A stretch of 64,000 bases of DNA from Geosiphon pyriformis (Eukaryota > Glomeromycota > Glomeromycetes > Archaeosporales > Geosiphonaceae): NCBI GenBank assembly GCA_016748015.1, contig JAAOMT010000135.1, positions 1 to 64,000 of the forward strand. The letters are read 5' to 3'. Below, one piece after another: positions 55,381 to 64,000 of the stretch. The notes beneath the pieces were generated by a model. The model had not been told where the DNA came from and made no database searches. It saw nothing but the letters and a program-made list of their open reading frames with translations. Position 1 is the stretch's first letter, and each line of letters begins with the position of its first letter. The position numbers were made by a program, and so were the translations under genes.

Positions 55381-56306
55381 CTAGGGGATCCTCTCCAAAG
55401 AAATTGATATTAGCATGATTAGGTCTTTGATTGGGGCATTGTTGTTAATGATTCTGTTGTTTTGGTTATCATTGTTTCTGGGAGCTGGAGGGAGTAAGGG
55501 AAGATTGTTGCAATCTCTTGAAAAATGTCCAGTTAATCCACAGCGATAGCACACAGGTGGGTCACGATTTTGTTGTTTTTGATAAGGTGGTTGCTGAGGT
55601 TGATTGAAGCATAGTTCAAATCTGGGTCTTTGGGATTGCTGGTTATCTCTGACTGCTTGGGCTAATGGTTCTAATAGCTGAACAAGATTTGCTGTAAGTT
55701 TATCTATTAACTGTTCATTTGGGTCTTGAGTTTGGGCAGCAAAAGAAGTAGCAGCCATTTGAGGAGCAGGAGCCATGACAGGAACAGAAGCAAAAACTGG
55801 AAGTGTAGACCCCAAACGTATTCTTTGGTTGTCTTCAATTCGTTGGGCAAGTTCAATAGCCATGTCCATTATAGGGTTATCCTTCAGAGCCAAGAGAGGC
55901 CAAAGAGCATAAGATAAATCACTTCTCAGTCTTTTTGTAAAGAAATGAATTTTTTGCTCTTCTGTCCAATTCCTTCCAGAGTCTACATGTTTGATCAATT
56001 TTCTGATTGCTTTGGCATATTTAGTCACCACTTCTCCTGGGTCTTGGGTTTTTCTTTCTGATTCCATGCACCACTTGGATATCAAGATTGGAGTTCTGAA
56101 CTTGTTTTCAAACTGGGTTGTGAAAGAGGTGTTGTTTTCTCCAGCATTTGCTGGCATCCATCTAATGATTCTTTGATGGGCATTAGCATCAGTTTCCTGT
56201 GAGAACCATGTAGCAGGGGAGCCTTGGAGGTAGCCACAGATGTGTATAAGAGACAGGCTTCAAAGTGTTCTTCTGATTGTTGTGGCAGGTATGAATAATC
56301 ACCCAT
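55381..56306 (-). pseudogene. gag of C6, chimeric
   Basis: 55381-56157 is an open 258-codon piece with the CCHC C-YR-C-GLTG-H-FSRD-C near 55510-55555. The start, ATG at 56306 (MGDYSYLPQQSEEHFEA), is followed after 16 residues by the mosaic-end sequence, read as CLLYTS. The following gag is in another frame. Compared with C5, the segment corresponding to 42061-42671 is missing. Confidence 0.85.
56238..56256 (+). other. Tn5/Nextera mosaic-end sequence (library artefact)
   Basis: AGATGTGTATAAGAGACAG, a perfect 19-base match to the mosaic end used in tagmentation libraries, lies between two parts of C6 gag that are 610 bp apart in C5. A natural origin is very unlikely. Confidence 0.97.
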
Positions 56307-56358
56307 ACAATAGGAAACAAAGTGGATTTTGACAACTTCACAGGAAGCACCACTTTTA

Positions 56359-57045
56359 TGTTATGGGTTGGAGTAACAAGCTAATGGATAGCAAGGGAGA
56401 ACAGGATTGTAGGGTGATGGAAATAATCAAAGAGAATTCAACTTCAATGAGTGAATTGAATGAGTATGGATTCAATGTGTGAGATCAGTCTCATAAAATA
56501 TCTCAGTTGCTATTCTTTTCAAAAGGTAACAAGGGAATCTGAAGGTAGAGGGATAGTCCATACTGTCAACAATTGATAACTGCTGATATAATTCTATGTC
56601 TCACATTAGTGCTCTTAGAATTCAATATCAGGTATTAACTTGTGCTCTTCAGTCACATTTATTCAAATAATTTTCAAATACTGCAATTACACATTTCAGA
56701 AAAGTGCCAACAAGTAATCTTTTATCCAAAAGATGTTCAGATACTTGAAGGTAGGGAAAGGAAAATTAGTGATAAGAGAATGTTTAAGATGGAAGTTTGT
56801 TACTTTATTTCTTTGATTGTCTTGATTCCTTACATTGATATTTTTCTACAGCTAAGAGACTCATCACTTATATATCTATTGAAAGTGGTCAATGACCAGG
56901 TCAATGATCAGGTCAATGATCAGGTCAATGGTCAGGTCGTTGATTAGGTCAATGATCACTATTTAAAAATAGGGTGGCTAATTATATGACATCAGTGGCT
57001 AATACATGTGATAACTAATAAAAACTATGAGTTTCAACCATAACA
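56359..57045 (-). repeat. 5' LTR of C6
   Basis: 687 bp with six 12-bp units at 56887-56958. On the element strand it has the same U3 order as C5. Confidence 0.92.
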
Positions 57046-57103
57046 GTATGATTAAACTAATAAAAGACCAGTGTGGCTACACATAAACAAAAAAAATAAA
57101 AAA
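57046..57103 (+). mobile_element. LINE 3' tail fragment
   Basis: About 58 bases matching the 3' end of H1-H3 (AACTAATAAAAGACCAGTGTG, then GGCTACACATAAAC and an A-rich tail). The body is absent. It lies between C6 and the truncated C7 LTR. Confidence 0.75.
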
Positions 57104-57483
57104 TAGATAGTAATCATTGACCTGATCAATGATCTGACTGTTGACCTAATCATTGACCTGATTATTAACCTAGTCATTGATCTGATCATTGACCACTTTT
57201 GATAGCTATATAAGCAATAAATCTCTTAGCTGTAGAAAAACATGTAAGAATCAAAGAAATAAAATAACAACCTTTATCTTAATCATTCTCTTATCACTAA
57301 ATTTCTTTTTCTTACCTTCAAGTATCTGAACATCTTGGAATAAAAGATTACTTATTGGTTATTCCTTACTCTTTTCCTAAAATGTGTAATTGCAGCATTT
57401 GAAGATTATTGAATAAAATGTGACTGAAGAGTACATCTAATACCTGATATTGAATTCTAAGAGCACTGATGTAAGACATAGAA
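57104..57483 (+). repeat. 5' LTR of C7, first piece
   Basis: Begins within the U3, has seven 12-bp units near 57110-57195 and GCTATATAAGC near 57205, and ends in the left target duplication of H2 (57468-57483). The rest is at 59907-59936 and 62345-62580. Confidence 0.88.
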
Positions 57484-59906
57484 AATTGACATGAATAACT
57501 CTTTCTTTCCCAAATTTCATGACCACAACTAGAGCTAAGAGTAAAAAAGTTGCAAACAGTACTTTTCCTATAGTAACTAATAAAGTTTTAATATGAGAGG
57601 GTCTCTCTGTTATTGAATCAGCTAAGCAAAACATTCTGACTACATTTTCTTTAAAAAACATTAGTGAAAAGCTGTCTTTAGCAGCTTTTGGTTTATTTTC
57701 TTTTCCTTTGGCTGGTAGTTTTTTTCCAGTCAAAGTTCCTTCAAAAAGACATACTTGGGTTAGTTCCAGTGTTGTCTCTACTATTTCAAAAAGCCCAAAA
57801 ATTTTTAATAACAAACCAGTCAACAAGTTGGTTTTTCCTGCTCTCACCACTTCTACTACTTCTGCTACTTCTGCTTCACAAATGGCCGCAAAAGCCAAAA
57901 ATTCCAAAAAACACCAGCAAGCAGGCACAACTGCTATGGTCACATTGAACCCTTTTGTGGTTTCAGATGAGATCTTGGGTAAGATCTCCACAGCAGCAGC
58001 CAGCTCTCTTCCTAATATGGATGGCAATAGCAATAGCTCAACTCCTAATATGAAGCAAGATCAACCACTGGCTGTGTTGCCTGATGTGGTGATCTTCAGT
58101 AGATTTTCTTCTGCCATGGAAGCAAAACAGTCCATTATTTTAGATGATCTCAAAGATTGGGCTGATCAGATGGAAATGGAATCATCTACTCCTCTCCCAG
58201 TTTTTGGTATTGCTGATGGAAGTGCTTGGATGAATGTGAATGGTCAACAAAGATTCTCTGGGTGGGTGGCCTCCACTCTTGTGCCTGGTGCCACATTCAA
58301 GATCAAGATGGCTCTTCTTAATTCCTTGTTTCAGCTGCTGCCTGGTTGTATTGGGCTTAAGTTAGTTTTACAAAATGCTGTTAAGTTGTTCTGCGTGGAA
58401 TTTGCATCTCAGGAAAGTCTAACTGGTGCCCATTGGTGATGAGATTTTTTTGACCACTCTTAAGATTGCATGATCTTCTGGTGTGGCCTCTGTTTCTTCT
58501 CCTTCTCTGTTAGTTGTACTGTGTGACATACCTTTGGGTACTTTTTCTGATAACATTAAAACTGCTTTTAGCATTTTTGGTGTTGTCACATCTGTTAAGT
58601 TAAAGTCTGCAATATGCTGTGGTTAATTTTAAGGACTCTTCTTCTGCTGCTACTACTTTCTCTTACTGGTCTGTTTTGGTCAGGAAAGACAGTGTTAGGA
58701 TTCTTCCTATTGTTAACCAAAAGAAGGTTATCTCCTTGAAAGATGCTTTTAAAGCTAAGCTGGTAAATCTTTCATTTGGCTGTACTGTATTTGAAATAAG
58801 TGATCTGGTCTTCCAAGTTGGTGGCCATACATGTTTCATTCCCTGTTCCCCTGATTTTTATTAACATCAACACTTTGCTGTAATGACCTTTGATTTCTTG
58901 GAATCTTTAAATGCTGCTGTTTCAAAAACTGGTATCTTGCATGGCTGCTATATCTGGTGGAAAACTCTTGGATGTTATCACTGCTACAGATGTCAAAGTT
59001 TAGATCATTTGGCTGTGAACTACAAGGTGTTGTCACCTCTTCCTCCCAAATTCTTTTCTAATTCTGCTGGTGGTGCCAATATCTTCAAGTTATTTTTGCT
59101 GGAATTAAATCCTATGCCAAGACTGCCACCTCTGTGGTTCTTTCTATTGCTACTGCTGCTGATATAGATCTGGCTTTTGGTTTCCTCCCCAAAGGTGTTG
59201 TGTCTCTGTTGTCTGTTGTCTTTTTTGGTTCAAATGTTGTTGTTAATGCTAGGTTGGCTTTTTTGGAAACCCAACTTAGTGAACTGTCTTTGTTGATCAA
59301 ATTTATAGTTGAACCTGTGGGTTCTTTGGTTGTGTTAGTTACTAAATTATTGTTTACTTCATCTGTTATAACAGAGGCAATGAAAAAAAGTGTGGTTGGA
59401 TTAAGAAACCAAATTAATGCTGTTTGTGCTGTGGCTTCTGTGCTACAAAAAGAAGTGGGGGCCATCAAGTTAAGGAGTGAAAAGATCACTTTGACATATT
59501 TGATGATGAAGACATGGATAATGATAATAATGATAATAATGATGTTAAAAATTTTTTAGTCTATGATGACACATTTGATGCAATAATAGAATTATGAGAG
59601 GTTCAATCCTCTAATGTCAAATCCGATCCTGATCAAACTGCTAAGTAGATAAGTGGTCTTGTTAAGAGTAGTCATGAACTTGTATGCATTATGGGTAAGA
59701 TGTATGAGTTAGATATGTTTAATATATTAGGTAGCAAAGATAGTACTAACATGTAGTTAGGGCTTTCCACTTGTGGTTAGCTGTATCTTGTAATTTTTGT
59801 ATTATTGGGTGAGCTGGCTTTATAAAACCACCACATTACTGTGGGCTTAACTAATAAATGACCAGCATGGCTACACATTAACAAAAAAAAAAAAAAAAAA
59901 AAAAAA
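57484..59906 (+). mobile_element. ORF1-only LINE derivative H2
   Basis: 2.4 kb with the same ends as H1 and a long poly(A) tail (about 59883-59906). Flanked by 16-bp duplications, 57468-57483 and 59907-59922 (15 of 16 match). Leader CTCTTTCTTTCCCAAATTTC before ATG near 57520. No ORF2. Confidence 0.9.
57520..59640 (+). pseudogene. ORF1-like protein gene of H2
   Basis: Open pieces 57708-58439 (243 codons, Ser/Thr/Ala-rich N-terminal part and a conserved LPNMDGNSNSSTPNMKQDQP segment), 58619-58864 (second half of the RRM-like fold, VVNFKDSSSAATTFSYWSVL and VRKDSVRILPI), 58883-59167 with the knuckle at 58982-59023 (CYRCQSLDHLAVNY, last Cys changed to Tyr) and 59134-59559 (coiled-coil-like ARLAFLETQLSELSLLIKFI). 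The large minus-strand frame 57437-58033 is its antisense. Confidence 0.8.
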
Positions 59907-59936
59907 GATGTGAGACATAGAATTATACCAATGTGT

Positions 59937-62344
59937 AAAAAAAAAAAAAAAAAAAACTCTTTCTCTCTTAATTTTCATGACCATGAATAAAGCTAAGAGT
60001 AAAAAAGTTGCAAACGTTACTTTTCCTATAGTAGCTAATAAAGTTTCAACACGAAAAAATCTCTCTGTTATTGAAGCAGCTAAACAAAACATTTTGGCAA
60101 CATTTCTTTTAAAAAATATTAGTGAAAAGCTGCCTTTAGCAGCTTCTGGTTCATTTTCTTCTCCTTTGGCTGGAAGTTCTTTTCCAGTCAAGGTTCCTTC
60201 AAAAAGAAACACTCAGGTTAGTCCCAGTGTTGTCTTCACCACTTCAAAAAGCCCAAAGATTTTTAATAACAGACCAGTCAATACCACTTCCACCACTACT
60301 ACTACTACTGCTTCACAAATGGCCACAAAAGCAAAAAATTCCAAAAAACAGCAGCAGGCAGTCACAACTGTTATGGTCACACCAAACCCCTTTGTGGTTC
60401 CAGATGAGATCTTTGGTAAGATTTCCACAGTAGCAGCCAGCCCTCTTCCTAATATGGATGGCAACAGCAGCAGCACATCTCCCAAGATAGGCCAAGATCA
60501 ACCACTGACTGTGTTGCCTGATGTGGTACTCTCCAGCAGATCATTGCCAATTCCAGTAGCAAAACAGCCCATTAATTTAGATGATCTCAAAAATTGGGCT
60601 GATCAGATGGAAATGGAATCAACTGTTTCTCCCCCAGTTTCTGGTGCTGCTAATGGTAGTGTTTGGGAGAATGTGAATGGTTATCAGAGGTTTTCTAGTT
60701 GGGTGGCCTCCAATCTAGTATCTGGTACTACATTTAAGATCAAAATGGCCCTGCTTGGTTCTCTGTTTCAGTTGCTGCCTGGTTGTATTGGGCTTAAGTC
60801 AGTTTCATAAGATGCTGTTAAGTTGTTTTGTGTGGAATTTGCATCTCAGGAGAGCCTAAATGGTGCCACCAAAGTAGCCATCAGTGATAAAGTTTTTTGG
60901 CCACCCTTAAGATTGCATGGTCTTCTGGTGTGGCCTCTGTTTTTTCCTCTTCCTTGTCAGTTGTACTGTGTAATGTACCTTTGGATACCTCTTCTGATGA
61001 CATCAAAACTGCTCTTGGTGTTTTTGGTGTTGTCACTTCTGTTAAGTTGAAGCCTGCTGGCTTATGGCAATACACTGTGGTTAATTTTAAGGACATTTCT
61101 TCTACTGCTGCTGCTCTCTCTAACTGGTCTGTATTGGTTAGAAAAAATAGCATTAGGATTCTTCTTATTACTAACCAAAAGGAGGTTATCTCTTCAAGAG
61201 ATGCATTCAAAGCTAAATTGGTCAATCTTCTATTTGGCTGTACTGCCTTTGAAATAAGTGATTTGGTCTTCCAAGTTGGTGGCCATACATGTTTTATTCC
61301 TCATTCCCCTGAATCTTATTAACATCAATGCTTTGCTGTGGTTACCTTTGATTCTTTAGAATCTCTGAATATTACTGTGTCAAAAACTGGTACTTTGCAT
61401 GGTTGTTGCATCTAGTAGGAAACTCCTGGGTGTCACCACTGCTACAGATGTCAAGACTTGAATCATTTGGCTGTGGACTGTAAAAAGTTGCCTCTTCTCT
61501 CACCTAAACTCTCTTCCAACACCTTTGATGACCCCAAAAATTTCAAATCTTCATTTGTTGGATCTAAATCTTATGCCAAGGCTGCTGTTGCTGATATGAA
61601 CTTGGATATTGGTGGTCTTCCCAAAACTGTGACACCCATGTTGCCTGCTGTCCCTTCTGTTCCCAATTCTGCTGTTGAATCTTGGTTGGCTTTTCTTGAA
61701 TCCCACCTTAGTGAACTATCTGTGTTGATAAAGTCCTTAGTTAAACCTGTTGGTGCTCTGGTTGCATTGGTTACCAAATTGCTGTCTACTCCATCTGCCA
61801 TGGATGTGTCAGTTAATAAATGTGTGAATAGATTGGCTAAGCAAAATAAAGGCTTGGCTGCTGTTGCCATTGTGATGCAGAAAAGAATGACACACCTTGA
61901 GAAAATATGTGAACAGATCTGCTTGGAGAATAGATCAGATGTTGATGATATGGTTGATGATGTTGATAATGAAGATAATAAAGATAAAAATTTTTCAGTT
62001 TATGATAACAGCTTTGATGTTATGATGAATCTATGAAAAGATCAGCCTTCCAGAATCAAATTCAGTCCTGATCAGACTGCTAAGTGAATGAGTGGTATAG
62101 TTAAGAATAGTCATAAGCTTGTTAGTATTATGGGTAAGATGTATGAATTAGATATGTTTGATACATTAGGTAGCAAAAATAGTACTAGTGTGTAGTTAGG
62201 GTTTTCTGCTTGTGGTTAGCCACATCTTGTGATTTTTGTATTATTGGGTGAGCTGGCTTTGTAAAACTGCCACATTACTGTGGCTTAACTAATAAATGAC
62301 CAGTGTGACTACATGTTAACATAAATAAAAAAAATAAAAAAAAA
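59937..62344 (+). mobile_element. ORF1-only LINE derivative H3
   Basis: 2.4 kb with perfect 17-bp duplications (GAATTATACCAATGTGT at 59920-59936 and 62345-62361). It inserted into the short LTR stretch just after the right duplication of H2, overlapping it by about 3 bases. Unlike H1 and H2 it begins with a run of about 20 A before CTCTTTCTCTC. The tail is A-rich (AAATAAAAAAAATAAAAAAAA). Confidence 0.93.
59977..62036 (+). pseudogene. ORF1-like protein gene of H3, best preserved
   Basis: Starts at ATG 59977, open for 277 codons to 60810 (MTMNKAKSKKVANVTF; Ser/Thr/Pro-rich; LDDLKNWADQMEMESTVSPP). A frame change follows; 60897-61322 holds the RRM-like fold (VVLCNVPLDTSSDDIKTALG, VFGVVTSVKLK, LWQYTVVNFKD, VRKNSIRILLI), and 61458-62036 the end. 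The knuckle C-YR-C-QDLN-H-LAVD-C at 61440-61481 is intact. A coiled-coil-like stretch (AFLESHLSELSVLIKSLVKP) is at 61690-61760 and an Asp-rich end follows. RNA binding is likely from these modules; there is no endonuclease or RT. Confidence 0.83.
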
Positions 62345-62580
62345 GAATTATACCAATGTGTGATTATTTGTTGACAGTACAGACTATTTCTCTACTTTCA
62401 GATTCTCTGGTTATTTTTGAAAAGTATAACAACTGAAATATTTTATGAGACTGATCTCACATATTGAATCCATACTTATTCAATTTGCTTTTTGAAATTG
62501 AATTCCCTTTGATTCCTTTTATTACTCTATAATTCTGTTCTCTCTTGCTATCCATTAGCTTGTTACTTCAACCTATAACA
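62345..62580 (+). repeat. 5' LTR of C7, last piece
   Basis: The LTR resumes after H3 and ends CCTATAACA at 62580. Confidence 0.88.
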
Positions 62581-62632
62581 TAAAAGTGGTGCTCCCTGTA
62601 AGGTTGTCAAAATCCACTTTGTTTTCTATTGT

Positions 62633-64000
62633 ATGGATGATTATTTATACCTGCCACAACAATTAGAAGAATACTTTGAAGCATACAACAAAAATAATTT
62701 AGACTTTATTGAACTCAATTCTTTGCTCTTCTGCTTGATTTGCTTTTCCATTGAAGAACAATCTAGTAGACAATTCTAAGACTTTTGAAACTGGTTCCTG
62801 AATGAACATTCAGCTGAAACCTATACAGCTTATACAACTTATTACTTTGACCAAGCTTATTTTGAAGACAACTTTGAAGAAAGAAATAACAGTATCAATT
62901 AGCTTTTATATTCAACAACCTTTAAACAACAGCCCCCTGATTTTGAATACCTGAATTACCAAATTCACATCTGGATTGCTGCCCATCAGTTATCTAAAAC
63001 CCCCTTTGAAACAGAAAAAAAAAGCTATCAAACTGCTCCTGTTTTTGATCTCTTCTTAAGTGAATCAAAACATTCCACAAAAACAGCTACTCCTGAACCA
63101 ATGGCTAATAATCCCATGCAACAAAACATTTTGATTGCCCTCCAGAGCATACAAACTGCTTTAGGGTAAAGAAATAACATCCTACTACCTTTATTCAGAG
63201 ATAATATACAAGATCTAATTAAATGATTAAATGACTTTAAAAGAGCTGCCACAGCCAACCAATATGATAATAAATATAAATTCCAAATCATTGGTGGTTA
63301 CCTCCAAGACTCTTCTGCTACTTGGTTCTCACAAGAAACCAATACTAATGCTTAGCAAAGAATTATTAGATGGACACCAGCAAATACTAGAGAAGATAAC
63401 ACCTCTTTTACTACCCAGTTTGAAATGAAATTTAGAACTTCTATCTTGATATCCAAATGGCATATGGAATTAAAAAGAAAAACCCAAGGTTCTGATGAAG
63501 TTGTAACTGAGTATGCCAAGCAAGTAGATTCTGGAAGGAACTGGACAGAAAAGCAAAAAATTTATTTTTTTACAAAAGGATTGAGAACTGATCTTTCCTA
63601 TGCTTTTTGGCTTCTCTTGGCACTGAAAGACAATCCCACAATGGATATGACCATTGAGAATAGAAGACAATCAAAGAATGCACCTAGAATCTACTCTTTC
63701 AGTTTTTGCTTCTGCTTCTATTATGGCTTCTGCTTTACAAATAGCTGCTATCTCTTTTGCTGCCCAAACTCAAGACCCCAATAAACAGTTGATAGATAAA
63801 CTTACAGCAAATTTTGCTCAGCTATTAAAACCATTAGCCCAAGCAGTTAGAGACAACCAGCAATTACAAAGATCTAGATTTGAACCACGTTTTAATCAGT
63901 CTTAGCAGCCCTCTTATCAAAGATAGCAAAATCATGGCTCACCTGTGTGCTATTGCTGTGGATTAACTGGACACTTTTCCAGAGATTGCAACAATCCTCT
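62633..64000 (+). pseudogene. gag of C7 (runs off the window)
   Basis: Starts at ATG 62633 (MDDYLYLPQQLEEYFEAYNK). Against C5 there are stops at about 62777, 62786, 62900, 63167, 63224 and 63353; most replace Trp or Gln. A short in-frame deletion removes about eight residues (EYAK joined to QVDSGRNW), and a frame change near 63660 follows. The knuckle C-YC-C-GLTG-H-FSRD-C is at 63948-63989. Protease and later genes lie outside the window. Confidence 0.87.

Larger units (their letters stand above)
49981..57045 (-). mobile_element. Ty3-type retrotransposon C6, both LTRs, with an adapter-like scar
   Basis: Minus-strand element with LTRs at 49981-50711 and 56359-57045. Its flanks are gtag and gtat, and the sequences beyond are unrelated (C4 LTR on the left, a LINE tail on the right), so it is not a simple insertion. 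Its gag is missing about 610 bp at a perfect Nextera mosaic end (56238-56256). Contains protease, Cys box, RT, RNase H, integrase and an intact-length ORF3. Confidence 0.9.
57104..64000 (+). mobile_element. Ty3-type retrotransposon C7, 5' part, interrupted by H2 and H3
   Basis: Plus-strand element continuing past the window end. Its 5' LTR lacks about the first 110 bases (it starts at TAGATAGTAATCATTGACC) and is split into 57104-57483, 59907-59936 and 62345-62580 by two LINE insertions. The primer-binding site (TGGTGCTCCCTGTAAGG) follows at 62587-62603, then gag. Confidence 0.88.

Noticed and set aside
1-64000. Host single-copy genes, tRNA or rRNA genes
   Set aside because: I looked on both strands between the elements; every stretch longer than about 300 bases is assigned to an LTR, a leader or a decayed element gene. 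Nothing resembling a tRNA or rRNA was seen.

Overview
The window is AT-rich eukaryotic DNA made almost entirely of retroelements. I found no tRNA, rRNA or recognisable single-copy host gene. The mix of several Ty3-type LTR retrotransposon families with a LINE clade whose ORF1 carries an RRM-like fold and a CCHC knuckle, in very AT-rich sequence, suggests a transposon-loaded fungal genome. An arbuscular mycorrhizal fungus (Glomeromycotina) is my best guess; that is inference and the sequence does not settle it.

Three Ty3-type families are named here A, B and C. Family A (LTR about 1 kb, TGTTACC...GGTAACA) has copies A1 (1-2485) and A2 (13202-23127, both LTRs). Family B (LTR about 850 bp, TGTTATAG...ATAACA) has B1 (2486-5659, +) and B2 (8496-24438, -). 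Family C (LTR about 640-740 bp, ends TGTTATGG and CCATAACA) has C1 (5660-6647, +), C2 (6648-8495 plus 24439-24987, -), C3 (29409-32088, +), C4 (32089-49980 with interruptions, -), C5 (35762-43512, -), C6 (49981-57045, -), C7 (57104-64000, +) and a solo LTR (34094-34738). A LINE, L1 (24988-29408), and three copies of an ORF1-only LINE derivative, H1 (47308-49628), H2 (57484-59906) and H3 (59937-62344), complete the set.

The layout is nested. A1 sits in B1, which sits in C1. C1 is cut by C2. C2 is cut by B2, which is cut by A2, and C2 is then cut by L1. L1 is cut by C3 and C3 by C4. C4 contains the solo LTR, C5 and H1. H2 and H3 lie in the 5' LTR of C7. Most junctions are supported by 4-bp (LTR elements) or 16-18-bp (LINE) target duplications. 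The missing right halves of C1, C2, L1 and C3 should lie to the right of the window.

The genes work as in LTR retrotransposons: gag (with CCHC), retropepsin, RT-RNase H, integrase. Two features stand out. Family A carries Cys-rich modules and a dUTPase domain with all five motifs between protease and RT. All three families carry a further ORF (here ORF3) between integrase and the 3' LTR; in A and C it runs through the polypurine tract and stops inside the LTR. All three LTR types have short tandem repeats upstream of a TATA-like box, with variable copy number in family C. No copy is intact; stops and active-site losses are mostly G-to-A or C-to-T changes.

A perfect 19-bp Tn5/Nextera mosaic-end sequence at 56238-56256 marks a probable sequencing or assembly artefact inside C6.
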